DNA from: Acanthosoma haemorrhoidale
Lineage: Eukaryota > Arthropoda > Insecta > Hemiptera > Acanthosomatidae
Assembly: GCA_930367205.1 (NCBI GenBank)
Contig: OV884011.1
Span: 112,893,139 to 112,957,138 of the forward strand
Direction: 5' to 3'
DNA length: 64,000 nucleotides
The position numbers and the translations under genes are program-made. Shown piece by piece: positions 43,680 through 57,000 of the stretch; the first letter of the stretch is position 1, and every line of letters starts with the position of its first letter. The notes below the pieces were generated by a model that saw nothing but the letters and a program-made list of their open reading frames with translations, ran no database searches and was not told the origin of the DNA.

Positions 43680-45815
43680 TGAAATTATTTTTGGTACAAT
43701 CTAGGCAAGTGACTTGTGTTTTTTGATGCTGGATCTAATGAGCAAGTTGATTTAACCACTCTTAAAAAAGTTATACTCATTTTTATAGACGAAAATACAT
43801 GTATTATTTATCATGTTGATTGTGAACAAGTTAAACTCTAAGATCTGAAGAGCTGCGCTCCTGCCAGACACACAATCAATGAAGATCCAGACATAAGAAG
43901 CCTTAATTCTAAATTCAGAATACAACTGGACACTACTGAACAGAAAGGACCCACTGTAAAACTGTGGGTGTAGTATTTCAAGATGACAACATTAACCCTC
44001 TTAATGCAAGTCCAGACCGGACCCCATGCCTTGTTTTTTTGTAAGTCATGCTCTTAAAATCAGAGATATTTATGAAATTACTTTATATTTCTCCTTAAAC
44101 TATTTATGATGAATTTGCGTTATTGAGAGAAAATTTGCATCTTGTGATTTATGGCCAATTTTTTTTTATGAAGAGCACTTTGTATTTTATGTAATATGTT
44201 ACCATATTAAAACCAATTTGCCAAAATAACATTATATTGCGTAAAATTTTTCAAACAGTATTTGTTGGTTTATTGTATTATATTGCCTTTAACAAATTAG
44301 CTGTATCCAACTGTGTAAACAGCCCTTTGTCCAATTTCTATGAAAAACTATTTTGGTTATCATTAATATTGCATCTCAATTCTATCTTTTATTAATATCA
44401 AATGAGTTTAGGTCAATTAAATCAAGCCAAATCACCACAAAATTAAAGGGTTTAAAGGTATTGTTTTTTCTCAAATGTGCCTATAAAAATGTCCTTATTC
44501 ATTTTTCCATTGCATCAATGGTTTAGGAGATAACGAGGGTTATATAGCAAAATTGATTTAAAAAAGCAATGTTGAAGTGAAACAAGCTGTAGAGAAGCTG
44601 ACACTTTAATTGTTAACACCGCAATTGAGATGGCTCAAGATCTAAAACCTGGAATTGTTAGTCAGGATACTGATATACCTGTGCTTATGACTCAGGAGAT
44701 GATTAGTATATGGAACTAATTTATTTTTCTTCTATAATTTTTACCTTATTTCATTAACTATTCTTTATTCCTTAAACTGTATGTTATTTACAGTTTTTAT
44801 TAGTCACTGATACTTACTTTGTACTCTCTTACAGTAGATTTTGGTTGTTCATTACATTTGTTTAATCATTTTTGGTTCCTTTCAATGGTAAAGTGTTATA
44901 ATAATTAATATATGTTGTTGGGTCGTCACGAGGGGGGTGCCTAGTTACCCTAGCCCTGGTGACAAAGTGAGGGTTGATTAGGCTATGACCTGGACAATCG
45001 TTTCATGACTGGTCTTACTATCTGACTCCATATTTTATAGGTATGTGCCCCGACAATGCACTATGTTCAGGAGAAGAGGTATAGGGTAGGTTTATAGGTA
45101 GTTTATGTGGTCTTGGAATGACCACAAATTCACACTCGGTGTCTAAGGGTAGGCGAAAACCGTCCGGATCCCAAAGGCGAGTGTGAACCGGAGAGAAGCA
45201 GACTGAATTGCCGTGGAAGACACTACTAGGTAAGTTTGTAGGGTCACGGCAACCGTCGTTCCCCAGGAAGGTCTCTCCCAAGGAAGTTCTAGTTTTAGCG
45301 AGACGAAGGCAGGGATTCCCACTAGGAAGGTGTGGGGCCTGACAACACCAGACTAAAACATAGCGAGGTTAGGAGAGAGCGATACAGAGGTAGTTGAATG
45401 AGAAGACCCTGGTTTTGAGTAGAGCAGCAAGTGTCAGTGCAGAAAGAGAGAGAAGTGTTCAAGGTGCCAGTTTGGTAAGTTCTATTTTTCGACGTGGGGT
45501 TTATATAGGCAGACCAGCTGTGGTGGGGAAGGCTCCCCACCTGCGGCTGTTTCCCCCACTAGCTTCTCTCCCCTCCCCGCAGACGTCATAAGCTTTATTA
45601 AGCATAATGAAACATAGATAGATATTTTCTGTTACGAGAAGAGGGGAACTTCTAATTATTCGTAATTAAGAGGTGGCCACAACATATGTATTTTCAACTA
45701 TATAATGAGTATAACTTTGTTTGGGTGCTTTTGTTTTCAATAGATCCAGCTTCAAAAAACAAGCATCACTTGCCTAGATTGTACCAAAAATAATTTCTAA
45801 ACCCACTATTCCCCC
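43680..45815. mobile_element. Decayed DNA transposon with inverted ends, split by an LTR
   Basis: The reverse complement of 43680-43805 matches 45682-45807 over about 125 bp. Shared blocks include 'atgagtataact', 'tagatccagc(a/t)tcaaaaaaca', and the near-perfect 'cacttgcctagattgtaccaaaaataattt'-type block (positions 43686-43715 and 45767-45796). Inside, worn coding segments read QLDTTEQKGPTVKLWV near 43920-43970 and VNTAIEMAQDLKPGIVSQDT then DIPVLMTQ near 44610-44695. From memory they recall an uncharacterised arthropod transposon protein with 'GPTAxLWxQY' and 'GEDVDLLVLLT' segments. A solo LTR is inserted at 44916-45684. Outer limits are uncertain. Confidence 0.6.
44916..45684 (-). mobile_element. 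Solo LTR with perfect TATGT target-site duplication
   Basis: On the minus strand the LTR begins TGTTGTGGCC and ends CCCAACA, so it has TG...CA ends with a 5-bp inverted TGTTG/CAACA. TATGT occurs directly on each side (44911-44915 and 45685-45689). Length 769 bp. A TATA-like motif lies at 45500-45507 (reverse). No internal gag-pol remains, so it arose by LTR-LTR recombination. It interrupts the DNA element at 43680-45815 and is therefore younger. Confidence 0.92.
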
Positions 45816-46184
45816 TCCCCCCACAAAAAAAAACACCCTTCCTTCATAGGAATTTTTGATTATTCGTTCTCATGACAAGACATGATAAACAGTTCCAATA
45901 ACATGAGAATGCAGTTTTTTAAGGAATTGGAAGAATATTGGCTGGTCTTTTAGGCCTAACACCCACCTTACTTGGATGTCGACTTTCCAAGTTTCTACTC
46001 TTATTTAACATGTGTTACTAAGAAGTAATTTCATTCCAAAATAAAATCTCCCATAGCATTGAATCCTTAAAATATGGTATTAACACTGTTTAATTATGCA
46101 ACCCTTCTGTCATTCCACTCCCCAGCTACTACTACAACATGTGTCCCACTAATATTAACGTAATTGTTGTATTTTGTATAGTAA
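45816..46184. other. Intergenic sequence
   Basis: AT-rich with C/A-rich low-complexity sequence near 45810-45835. Nothing else recognised. Confidence 0.5.
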
Positions 46185-47935
46185 AAAACAACTTTATTAT
46201 GATAATATTACAATCTGCCTCTTTGGGCAGTAAGCAATTGTGATAAATGATCTCATTCATACCATATTTACAATTTTCATTCACTCGCTCATTCATACAG
46301 TATTTACAAGCAGCCCAGAGACCTCCCAAGCCCACATGGCTGTCACCTCCCTTACATGTGAAAGAGGAAGCAGAGTCTTAGGAAGTCCCACACGCTCTTC
46401 CGTCAGCTGCATCACTGGGTAAGAGCCAGCGGAGGCTGACCAAGAGCATGAGAGCCACAGACGCTCAGGACATGATTAGATGAATGAGTGAAAGGTAGAA
46501 GAGACCATTGCCAGGACTCTCACTTAAAGCAGGTCTCCGAGGAGGGTCGTAGGGATGAGTGGCACAGTATAATGATTGTGCTAGGGGAGTAGGGTAGTTA
46601 GATAGGTTACTATGGAATTTTATGAACTTGGAAGGGATAAGTTGAAGAATGTAGGGTATATTAAGATCATTACGAAGGATTTTCAGGCATGTTGTTCAAC
46701 TTTTTTGCTGTCCCCCATAGCTCTATTCCATATGTCCAAATCGGCTTAAGTATAACTTTGTAGATGTCAGCCTTTTGTCGAGATGGAAGCCTAAATACTG
46801 TCTTGGATACAGGAAGAGGAATGGAATTAAAAAAAAGTAGTGGACAGGACTTGTGGCAGAGGGTAAAGATAATGTGGGAACATTTTTCTTCATTAACTTT
46901 GATTCGCCATTGGTTGCATGAATACACAATCTCATCAAGGTGTTTTTGAAGGTTTTGGGATGCTATGTCGGGGTCTGGATAGGATGACAGGACTGCAGTA
47001 TATAGATCTATAGATTATAGAAGTTGGGATCCAGAACGCTGCCCTGTAGAACTCCTGCTTTTATAGGATTAGAATATTCTAAACCACAGTGGACTTGGAA
47101 GAAGCGTTTTTAAAGGCAGGACTGTGTAGGATTAGGAAAAGGGTCTGGGGTAAATATCTTTTGAGCTTGTAAAGCAAACCTGTGTGCCAAACCCTGTCAA
47201 AATCTAGAGCTATGTCTAGAAAGGCAGCAGTGCATTACTGTTTGGTTTCAAGGGCTGAGGATATGATAAACAACATGAAGGCCTTGTTGAGCAGTGGAAT
47301 GTTGTTGACGGAAACCAAACTAGTGAGTAGGAAAAAGGTTTTAGGATTCAACAATTGGAAGTAGACGTTTTAATTGGAGTTTTTCAAATATTTTTGAGAG
47401 GATAGGGAGTAGGCTAATTGGATGGTAAAATGAGGTGTCATTGGATGGTTTACTGGTTTTGGCGAATTGGACAATAATGGAATGTTTCCAGAGAGGAAAG
47501 TGCGTCATTCGGATAATGTAATTGTAAATATAGGTTAGGAAGATTATAGCTTTAGGAGGAAGTTGTTGGAGAATTCGAGGAATAAGGAGATCATATCCAG
47601 GAGATTTTTTCAGAAGATATTTGACCTCAGAGGGGTTAATGGCTTTTCGTGGAAATGAGAGAGGGATAGGTGAAGTGAGGAAATCTTCAACAGTTATATT
47701 GAAGTGTAATGAGTATTGTTTTGAAGAGAAAGGTGAGGAGTGAAAGTACAGGAAAGATGCAGAGGGAATTTTTCCGACCTTTCGCTATCCAAAGCCACCC
47801 AGGACCCATCATCACGGCGGAATGGGTGTGAAACAGGATGATATTTTGGGATTTTATTAGTTAGATTCCATAGGGAGTTAGTTGTATTAAATTTGGGGTA
47901 TAACTTTCTTTTAGTTGCCTAATTGTTAGCTATGC
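46185..47935 (-). mobile_element. Jockey-like non-LTR retrotransposon fragment, reverse transcriptase part
   Basis: On the minus strand the order is that of a jockey element. First, near 47800-47930, an SLW...KILKYHPVSHPLRRDDG-type linker upstream of RT. Then, near 47500-47640, a PPKAIIFL-type RT block. Then, at 46670-46927, NGESK/WRIKVNEEKCSHIIFT (the conserved W..xxNxxKS motif) and VILKPIWTYGIELWGTAKKL. Finally LNDLNIPYIL near 46650 and a 3' UTR to about 46185. The frame is broken repeatedly, and the segment with the YxDD box was not recovered intact. It is closely related to the copy at 62100-64000. Confidence 0.82.
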
Positions 47936-48003
47936 CTAACAAAATGTATTAAAAAGACATTCTATTTGGGGAAAAATATATAGTCAGTTAACAGAATATA
48001 CAA

Positions 48004-48009
48004 TTTATT
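48004..48009 (-). terminator. PIGA: Candidate PIGA poly(A) signal
   Basis: AATAAA on the minus strand about 27 bases after the stop codon. Very close to the stop, so a later site is possible. Confidence 0.4.
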
Positions 48010-48035
48010 TAAATAAATCACTATATACAATAATT

Positions 48036-48083
48036 CTACAAATGTTTGTTTTTCTTTCGGAAGTCCTTGGCTCTTTCAATTCT
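48036..48083 (-). CDS. PIGA: PIGA exon 11 (stop)
   Basis: Acceptor tttttacag after a 76-nt intron. Codes [15 protein letters not shown] and TAG, the short basic lumenal tail. Confidence 0.9.
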   Translation of the reverse strand, partial: RIERAKDFRKKNKHL

Positions 48084-51000
48084 CTGTAAAAAATATTATA
48101 ATGATAATAATAAAAAATGTATAAAACTATTAGATGTAATAAAAGAAAGAGTAATTTACCATATTTGGTACAAGCCAGTCAAGGGCACATAAAATAATGT
48201 ACATGAGAGAAGTCACAAGAAGGAAAGGCCACACACCACTCTTCAGGTAACTGCAAAGTAAATAATAGTAATAATGAAATTTTTGCTGTTTACATTTATT
48301 TAAATAAGTGAAGAGAAAGATAAAATGATTAAAGTTAAGAATTCATGGCATTAAGACTGAGGTTACAACAATTAATAAAAGTTGTTAATGTAAATTTATG
48401 TATAAGTTGATACATTTTTTATTGTTGATGGATTAGATTCGCCGGAGTATATAATTATCTGTAAATTTAAAGGGACTGGGAAGAAAAAAAAAAAGTTGAT
48501 GGATCGCCATTTTCACTCCCATGCTTGGTTCCCACTCGCTAATGCTCCTTACTCAAGGCTGCTAGGCTGGATGGTATAGGTCAACTTAATTATCTACTGG
48601 GCAACACACCCTACCCCGTTAACTATCCTTGGTTTTAAACTGGTCCTCCCCCACTAACCCATTTACTGGTCATTGGGGACTTGTAGTATGGTTTTTGAGG
48701 GCCTGCAGCTAACATTTTTTAACCTAAAGTGTTTTTTAATCTTAACCTACTTAACACATAATAGGCCCATAAACATGTGAGTCGGTAAACTTATAAGATA
48801 ATTGGCAAGTGATAAAGGGGTTGGGACGGTTTGATAACAAAGGGAATCGAGTATCATTGCTCTTCATGATCTCTCGATGCAGATGTTCCAGGTGCCGGTG
48901 CCATAAGACAGAGGAAAGCACCCACTGATGTTATCAGAAAATCAACAGGCCCCTGTATTCTACACTTTTCACCTGGAATTCTAGCTGAAACAAGAGTATT
49001 CAACAGTGATCAGGATGAACGGTTTCTGTTTACAGATGCAAATGTATCAAAACCATTCTCTTTGATCTGTGGTTATAATGTTTCAGTGCCTTAATTTGGA
49101 GGACCGCTTCATGAAGAATTATTCTGGTTTTGATTCAAATATCCAGTTGGTTCAGTATTGAGATCATATTTCATTAAAAAAAAATTTTTTTATGCAGGCC
49201 GCAATAAATTTTAAACAAAAAGTAATGAGCTTTCCTCAATGGTAAAAGCTTCCTATGAAATTTCTTCGCTACTGCTACAAGAAATGAAACCATGTGGAGA
49301 TGGAGAGCAAGTCCAGCTTAAAAATATTTGCATTATAACATACGATCGGTAATTTCTAAACTAGTGGATGAAATAGCTCTCTCAAAATCTCAACATCATA
49401 AAAATATGAAATCATCTGTCCAGCAGTTTGTAAATGTTCATATGGTCAACGAGTATCTTGGAACATCTGAAGAATTCCTTGACCTTCTGTAAACTAAGAA
49501 CGACTAGAGGTTCTGTTTGTTGAGGAACTGTTTGAAGAGCTAAAAATGTACTGTCTTTAGCTGGTTCTACTTAAATTTTACTTTATTATTATAGTTATTA
49601 AATTTAAGTTTGCTTAAAAATTCTTCATAATGTGTTTTAATAATAACAAAGCAACCATTTTTTTCTAGATCTGCTATAATTGTGTAATTTATTAGTTATT
49701 AAAAAAAATACATTATGAAGACTTTTAAACAAATTTAATAATTAAGTAAAATTTACAGTAGAACCAGCTAAAGACAATACATTTAGATTCCTAGACATGA
49801 ATATCATTTTAGACAGAAATAGATTTTAATGAACTAAAAAACAAAAGAGAAACAATAGAATACTAAATTATAATTTAAGTCATCCTATGTTCCAACTATT
49901 AATATTAAATACATCCTCCGCTTTAGCCAATCATAGTATTATTCTTTTGACTCTGACTCACCAAAAATTATTGGAAAAGAAAATATTAACAGATCTCGTA
50001 AACTTTTAGAATCATTTCACGAAACCAAAAATATGCAAAATACTGTGAACTATAAAACAGATGTAAAAGGAATAGGTTTGTATAATGTTGACCTTTATTG
50101 ATTAGGTCAAAAATTGTTGACACTATTTTTATAATACCAGTAGACAGACCAGATTGTACTATATCTCATATGAAATTTCTATCGAACTTTGAACTGCCAA
50201 TGCACATGTTTCTACAGCTAATGGCAGAGATAGATATTGCTGACTGATGAATACAATCATTCCTAAAAAATATTTTATTTGTTATATATTGTCAATATTT
50301 ATCGATAGTTTTTATTTATTTTTTCAAACTGTTGAAACGTTGTTTTAATATAAAACACATTTTACTAATTTTGATTGTATCAGTATTTTTCTTCTGTTTG
50401 TGCAGGGATTGCTTGATGATGGACTGAATGAGTCCAAAACATCACAATTATTATATGAAATTATAATAAAGATCGATAAAGAAGGATATTGTGCACACTT
50501 TGTGATATTTTAATAAGAACATTTTTTTAGGTAATTTTGTACATAAAGTACTGTTTGCTAAAATCACTTGTATGCGAGTTATTTGAGAAAAAATGACCTT
50601 TAAACTGCCCCCCCCCTCATGCTCACCCCCACCCCAGAGGACTATGAAATTATTTAGTACAGGACTGTACCAAAAATCCAAACTACATATTTATATCTAT
50701 TTTTCCTCCATTGCCTGGGCTAGTATAGGATGCATACAACAGGAAAAAACAAACATAAAATTTAATTTAAAAAAACAAGTGAAAATTCTTGAGAAGTAAA
50801 AATAAAACGTTCTTAAAGTATAAAACATATTAAGGCTAGTATCTAGTAGCAAGTGTTGCCTCTTCATCCTCTAATATCTAATAACTGACTAACTGAACTG
50901 AATCGAGGAATCCAACCCCACTGATCTGTCAAGGAAGTTATCAGTTCTTGAAGGTCACTGGGAGTGGTTGGACGTCTCAATCAAGCTGGGCACACCATGG

Positions 51001-54000
51001 CATGGACCACGCTCATCCAGTTAGTCCCTGACAACATTCATGATGAGCAGCCGTGCATTATACTACATAAAATGGAATTATCGCCTATAAAAGGACCAAA
51101 ATATACCACATATTCTTCAAGGATGTACGTGATGTGCATTAACCGACAGTCTCCAGAACACATTTAGGTCTGTCCTCTCCTCTAAAGAAATGCCATCCTA
51201 AACCATCACCAATTTAACTGTAAACTACTGTTCCTCCAATATTGCACAGAGCGTATCACTCATGGAAAAGTAATATATCCATTTAGAGAGCTGAAGGCAT
51301 AACGATCTGAAGTTCATCTCTTACCTTCCAGCTATTATCATTAATCTTCTCTAGGATTATAGCAAATGGCTGTTGAGAAATAATCCCTAATAACCTAGCA
51401 TAGGGATATATATATATGCAATAGGGTTCATATATTATTACTCCAAACCCAACAATATTTCTTTTATCTGGAGTTTTTAAATACAATTCAAGGTATGCAG
51501 GTTTTTTTGGACTTAGTGTACTACTCCTCCATGAAAAAAAAAAACTTTTTGACCACACAATACTTTTTGACTAAACTAAAAAAAATACTTTTTGACAATA
51601 GAATAGTTTTTTATTTGTTTCTCATATCCCATTAATAAATCATAATTAATAAAATTATACAATTCAAATATAGAATCGGACAATGAATCTATTTATATTA
51701 TACAGAGCATTTTTTTATATGTAATGTAGTAGCCTACATATTATATAATTAAAATTAATGAAATTTTTTTTTTTCTAAACCCCTTTAAATTTTAATACAA
51801 TGTGTAAAAATATGAACAAAATAATCGACAAATTTTCTCCTCATTCTGCTATGCACAGATGCATTTGAAAGAGGTTGGGTTACATATATAAGATTGACGT
51901 TAAAAGAAAAATACATAAATACATTACAAGGTTATGGGGCTTACCTTCAGTTTAAAAATGGGAAAAAAACTTACAAACTAAAACCTAAACCTTATTAATG
52001 AATAAGAAGTTAGCACAGAACTAAAATGCCTTATCTCAATTATGGCTCGAGAGAACTAGATGTTATTTATAAGGTAATTTCTTTATGTGCATATGGCTCA
52101 AGGGCATTGACCCCAAATAATGCTACTAAACTTACTTTGCTTGCTGTGAACGAAAATTCAATTGTGGGTATGACAGAGCAGCTGTATAAACAGTGATTGT
52201 GCGTCTGGTCACATCTCCCCAGTTGTAAGCATCAGCAACTGCTCTGTGCCTTTCTGCAGGAGGTACACCTTTTCCTTCTCGTACTTCGGCGATCGCTTTT
52301 TCTAAGCCTTCGCTTAGTTCTGTAACAAAGTAGTTTAACTTCAAAAAACTATCCTATCAGGAGCTACCATCCTCTTCTGATTCCCAGAGTGATTGTGAAT
52401 TGTAGGTTTAACTCAGTGAGAGAAACTATCACTAATAGTGAAAGGTATTAAAGCAAGATATCGGCTAAGTTTAGTTAGGTATTTACAGCTTAGTAAAGTT
52501 ATACATATAGATTGGAGCAAGCCATCTCAGACGCCTTAATATTAAAAGTGAAAAATTGATGTCCTGTTATGTTTCATCAAAAGTTGACTGGTCAGAAAAC
52601 AAAACAACAAGGAATGCTGCAGCCGTAAACTTAAACAAAGAAATACACTGTCAACATGGGATATATTCTGTTTTTTAAAGTGACAGTGACCAACGGGTAA
52701 GATCACCGAGAGGTGCCAGACAAACCTATAGCTATAAAACTTGTCAAATCCATAAATAACTAATACCTAGAGACTGCAAAACAAGGAATCATACTCAAGT
52801 ACCATCAAGAAAATGGATTGCGGATAATTTTTGGCTGCATAAGCATTAGCCTTAAACCTTCTAGGCTTATGTAATGATAGTTTAGGTTCATAGAAAAACA
52901 TAATTAAATAAGAAATGTGTAAAGGCAAAATATTTCACTATAGTATAAAATATTGGAAAGATTTAGGAGGTCATGGCATAGAGACATAGGGTCATTTTTT
53001 GAGTTCTAGACTATTTTATCTAAGGTTTAAGGACTGTGCCATGAGTGGGTTAGCTGATGTTTGGAGATAAGAGATAGTTAGTCGGTGTTAGGGACATTGT
53101 GATGGTCAGTTGCCTGAGTTAAGAAAGTCAGTGACCGTATACATAAAATCAGTGATTAAGCGGCTAAAGGCTAAAGGAGATTCAGTCAAGACAGTTATGA
53201 TGCAGAAGATATAATACATAAAACGTCAAGCTAGTCACTGTCACTTTATTATTTAATCCACGTGGTAGTGAAGCAAGAATAAATATAACAAATATAAAAT
53301 ATTTCATAATGACATAAATAGATCAATCAATCAGTTATATACATAATTGAAATAATATTCATATAATCATTATTACAAGCAATGACATAAAAATAATTGG
53401 TTACATCTATGATTGTTGGTGGATGGACCTTTTACTGGTGGCTTACATCTGCTACGCTAGTTTCCCACTAATTCTTGCTTTTAACTGACTCCAAATCATC
53501 TCAATCTTTCAATCTTGGGAGCCCATCAAATGGACAGGTGATGCTAGCTTGATGGGTTGGGTCGGTCTCTATAGGCTGGCAGGTCCCATCTTACCCATAT
53601 GAGTGGCTAGCTGAAGTTGTCGCTCGTGCAAACTCATTATGATATAACTTTGGCTTGAGTATTTACCCTCTCTAGTCTTTCAAACAGTGTACCAATTCAA
53701 CAGTTTACCAAACCAATTTATATTGTAAATTGTTAACATATAATAAATAACTGCTACTACTAACTGTTGAATCAAGTTTAAAAAAGCATTACTATTTAGA
53801 ACAATTAAAGAAATTTTACACTTACTAGGGACAGAAGGTTCACATAAATGTACTAAATGTGGCTCTAGAACCTCTGGGATTCCTCCTACCTTTGTGCAAA
53901 CCACCTGAAGCCTGTAATGGAGTGACCAATCATTAAATGAAAATTTCATAACAATGAAATTAATCTACATAGTTGTAGACATGCAAAATATATTAAACTG

Positions 54001-57000
54001 GTAACTGACCCACAAGCTACAGCTTCAACAATAGCCATGCAGTAAGCTTCAGTGAGAGAAGTGTTGAGGAATATATGACTTGTGTTGAGCACTCTGCATA
54101 CTTTAGAGTGAGGCAATGGCCCAAGTAGAGTCACCCTGTTTTTGAGCCCGCGCGATGAAATAACATCTTCGAGGAGAGCTCTTTTAACTCCTTCACCACC
54201 TATCACGAAGTCTACCTATAATTGATATTTTAATTATTTATTATATGTAAGCGAGAATGTTAATTCAAATGGGCACTGGTCTAATAGATTCTCTCCCCAA
54301 TTTATAACAGATGGCATTCTGCATTGCTTTATTTGTCGAATTATAAAATCATGGTACTACTTCCATTATTGCCTGATCTCACTTCTGTGTAAAAGATTCT
54401 ATCCCCGAGTGGAGGAACCTGTAACCTCAGAATAACCTGTAATTATCAGAATAATACAGCCCCACTTATGACAATTCAATAGACCTTTTGTGAGTAATAC
54501 CAATAAGTGAAGGAAATAAATATAATCTATGAGATTACCTCCCTGACCCAAAATTTATTGTAATGATTTTTATTATTAGGTAAATTATTATTATATTGAG
54601 TTAAAAAAGAAAATTCACTGTTGAGATATGTTAAAAGGAAAAATATTTTGAACTATCCCTGTCAGGTACCTTTAGCATTAAACTAGGTATACCGAAGAAA
54701 AGTCCCATCCCTATGGGAAGGCCTTGGGCTTAACTATGATCCTTGGTAACAAAAGGCAGGTATACAGGATTCTCGAGGACACAGGGAAATATCCAATTTT
54801 TGCTGTGGTACAGATGAGTATTTACAGAAGAGAATCAAAGCCTCAGCCTCTTTCTTATTCCTGGAGCCTGGATACTTTCTCTTAGCCCAGAGGTTTGGGT
54901 GCGATAAACAGTCAGCATCGACAGAATCGATGACAAGACAAAGCCTTTACCCTTTACAACAACCGAAACAGTGTATGCAGAACATTCTAATTATATAATT
55001 TTTTTATTTATTTTTCTATATTAATTTGCAATTGTAAAACATCTAAAGAATATTTTTATATATATGCACCAAGAATCATTACAAACCCTGAGATGTATCA
55101 TATTAAATTTTAAAAGTAACTTTTATTTTACAGTCTTTTCTTCTTTACCTACTTATAAATAAAATGATATTAAAATATTAGATCGTCAATAAAAGAAATC
55201 AAGAGAGTATATAATGATACAGATCTCGGTAATTTATGATGATTGCAATATGGCTTAACAAATAAATTATAAAGAATAATAAAGACTACTTTTTGTGTCA
55301 TCATATTCAATGTTTACTTAAATTTTCAAGTCTAAAGAGGTTATCATTTATATTGTTATTATTGTGAGCCTATTGTCCCTCAGAATAAAGTTACTTTTTC
55401 ATTCATTAAATGTAATTCATTTTACTATTATCATAATTTATACATAATAATTTAAATTAATGAAACCATTGAACACAATGGTAAACATAATGTATTAGTA
55501 AGCAATGTGGTATAACAGAAATATAATTATCATCTTCCCATTTTACTTTTTTTATCTATTTATTATTCAGGACCGTTATGACCTCAGAGAGGGCTTTTAA
55601 TTCACAGTGCGCCTGTAAAATATTCCCTTGTAGCAACAAGGTGTAAATGAATAACAATTTTATGTGTGATAGTAATTTAATTAATACAAATTTTACTCTT
55701 AATATTAATTATGAAATGGCTAAGAATGAAGAAGGAAAGAAAGATTTTCAAAGAATTATTAAAGAGCCAACAACAAAGTAGTCTTAAAGCTAACAAATGA
55801 AGGTTATGAGGCAAGAATGTTTATAGATTATCTTTGTACAAAATATTGTGCTAGTTAAGTCAGTGGCATAACATATTTTAAAACATTCATGCAGTAAGCA
55901 TGCTCTAATTGATCATTTAAACAACCAATTGTCACCATGTAAACTTAGATTAGACAAAGAATTATAAGAATAATAATAAGAAATATAAGAAATTACTGTG
56001 CAAGCAAATTTAAGTGGTATTCAGTTCTAAGAATGACTAAAAGGAACACCATGTTTGGCTACAGTTGCATCCACAGGAGCCATGTGTATATATCACCTTT
56101 TATAATCTTTATACATCATATTACAGTAAACAAATACTTAATGTGTAAAAGATAAATACTTGATAAACAGAGAAATAGTAGATCATTTACAAAATATAAT
56201 GAAATGGATCATTTCATTTAAGAACTTACATCATGGTATTTAGGACACACATCAGCAATAATTTGTGCTAATAAATCAATCCCTTTCCTGTAGACAAGCC
56301 GACCAATTGTAACTATGACAACTAAAAAGAAGATAGAAATCAACTAGCAGAGTATAATTAATAGTACTTCCATTCATAAATAAGATAATGCAAATTAATT
56401 AAACTAACTTCGATTAGGTGTCCTTAGACTTAAATCTGGTTTGAAAACTTTTGTGTCAACAGCATTTGGAATCACGGACACTCTAGAATGATGCACTCTT
56501 GCACGAAGAACAGTGTTTTCTTTCCTGTAACATATTGCTTCAGATTGTTTCCTCTAATATGCCAACTTTATGTTTTTTTCAAAAATACACAGTCAATTTT
56601 CTTTGTGGGGATCCCACTATTATTATTTATCATTAATAATTATTTATAATCCAAAGAGCTATCATGAATGGAACTACTCAGACTACCTCGACAGTATCAC
56701 TGGTGGAGATTTTTGCTTTTATTTTAGACGTCAACGGTCCCCAAAATCCAGACCTTATTATTGGAGAATTGGAGGTTGAACCACTGTTTGCTAAGGGAGA
56801 TAAGTATCCTTTAAGAACTAAAGCAGACTGGACACCAGGACCAAATAACTAAAGTCAATTAATGGTAGTAATTGGTTAAAATTACTTTTAACAACAAAAA
56901 AAACTTTTAAAAACACTCATAAAAAAATATTGTATTGAGCCATTGTCAATAGCAATTATTAAACATAGTAGTATCTATACCACAACAAAACTTGACTAAA

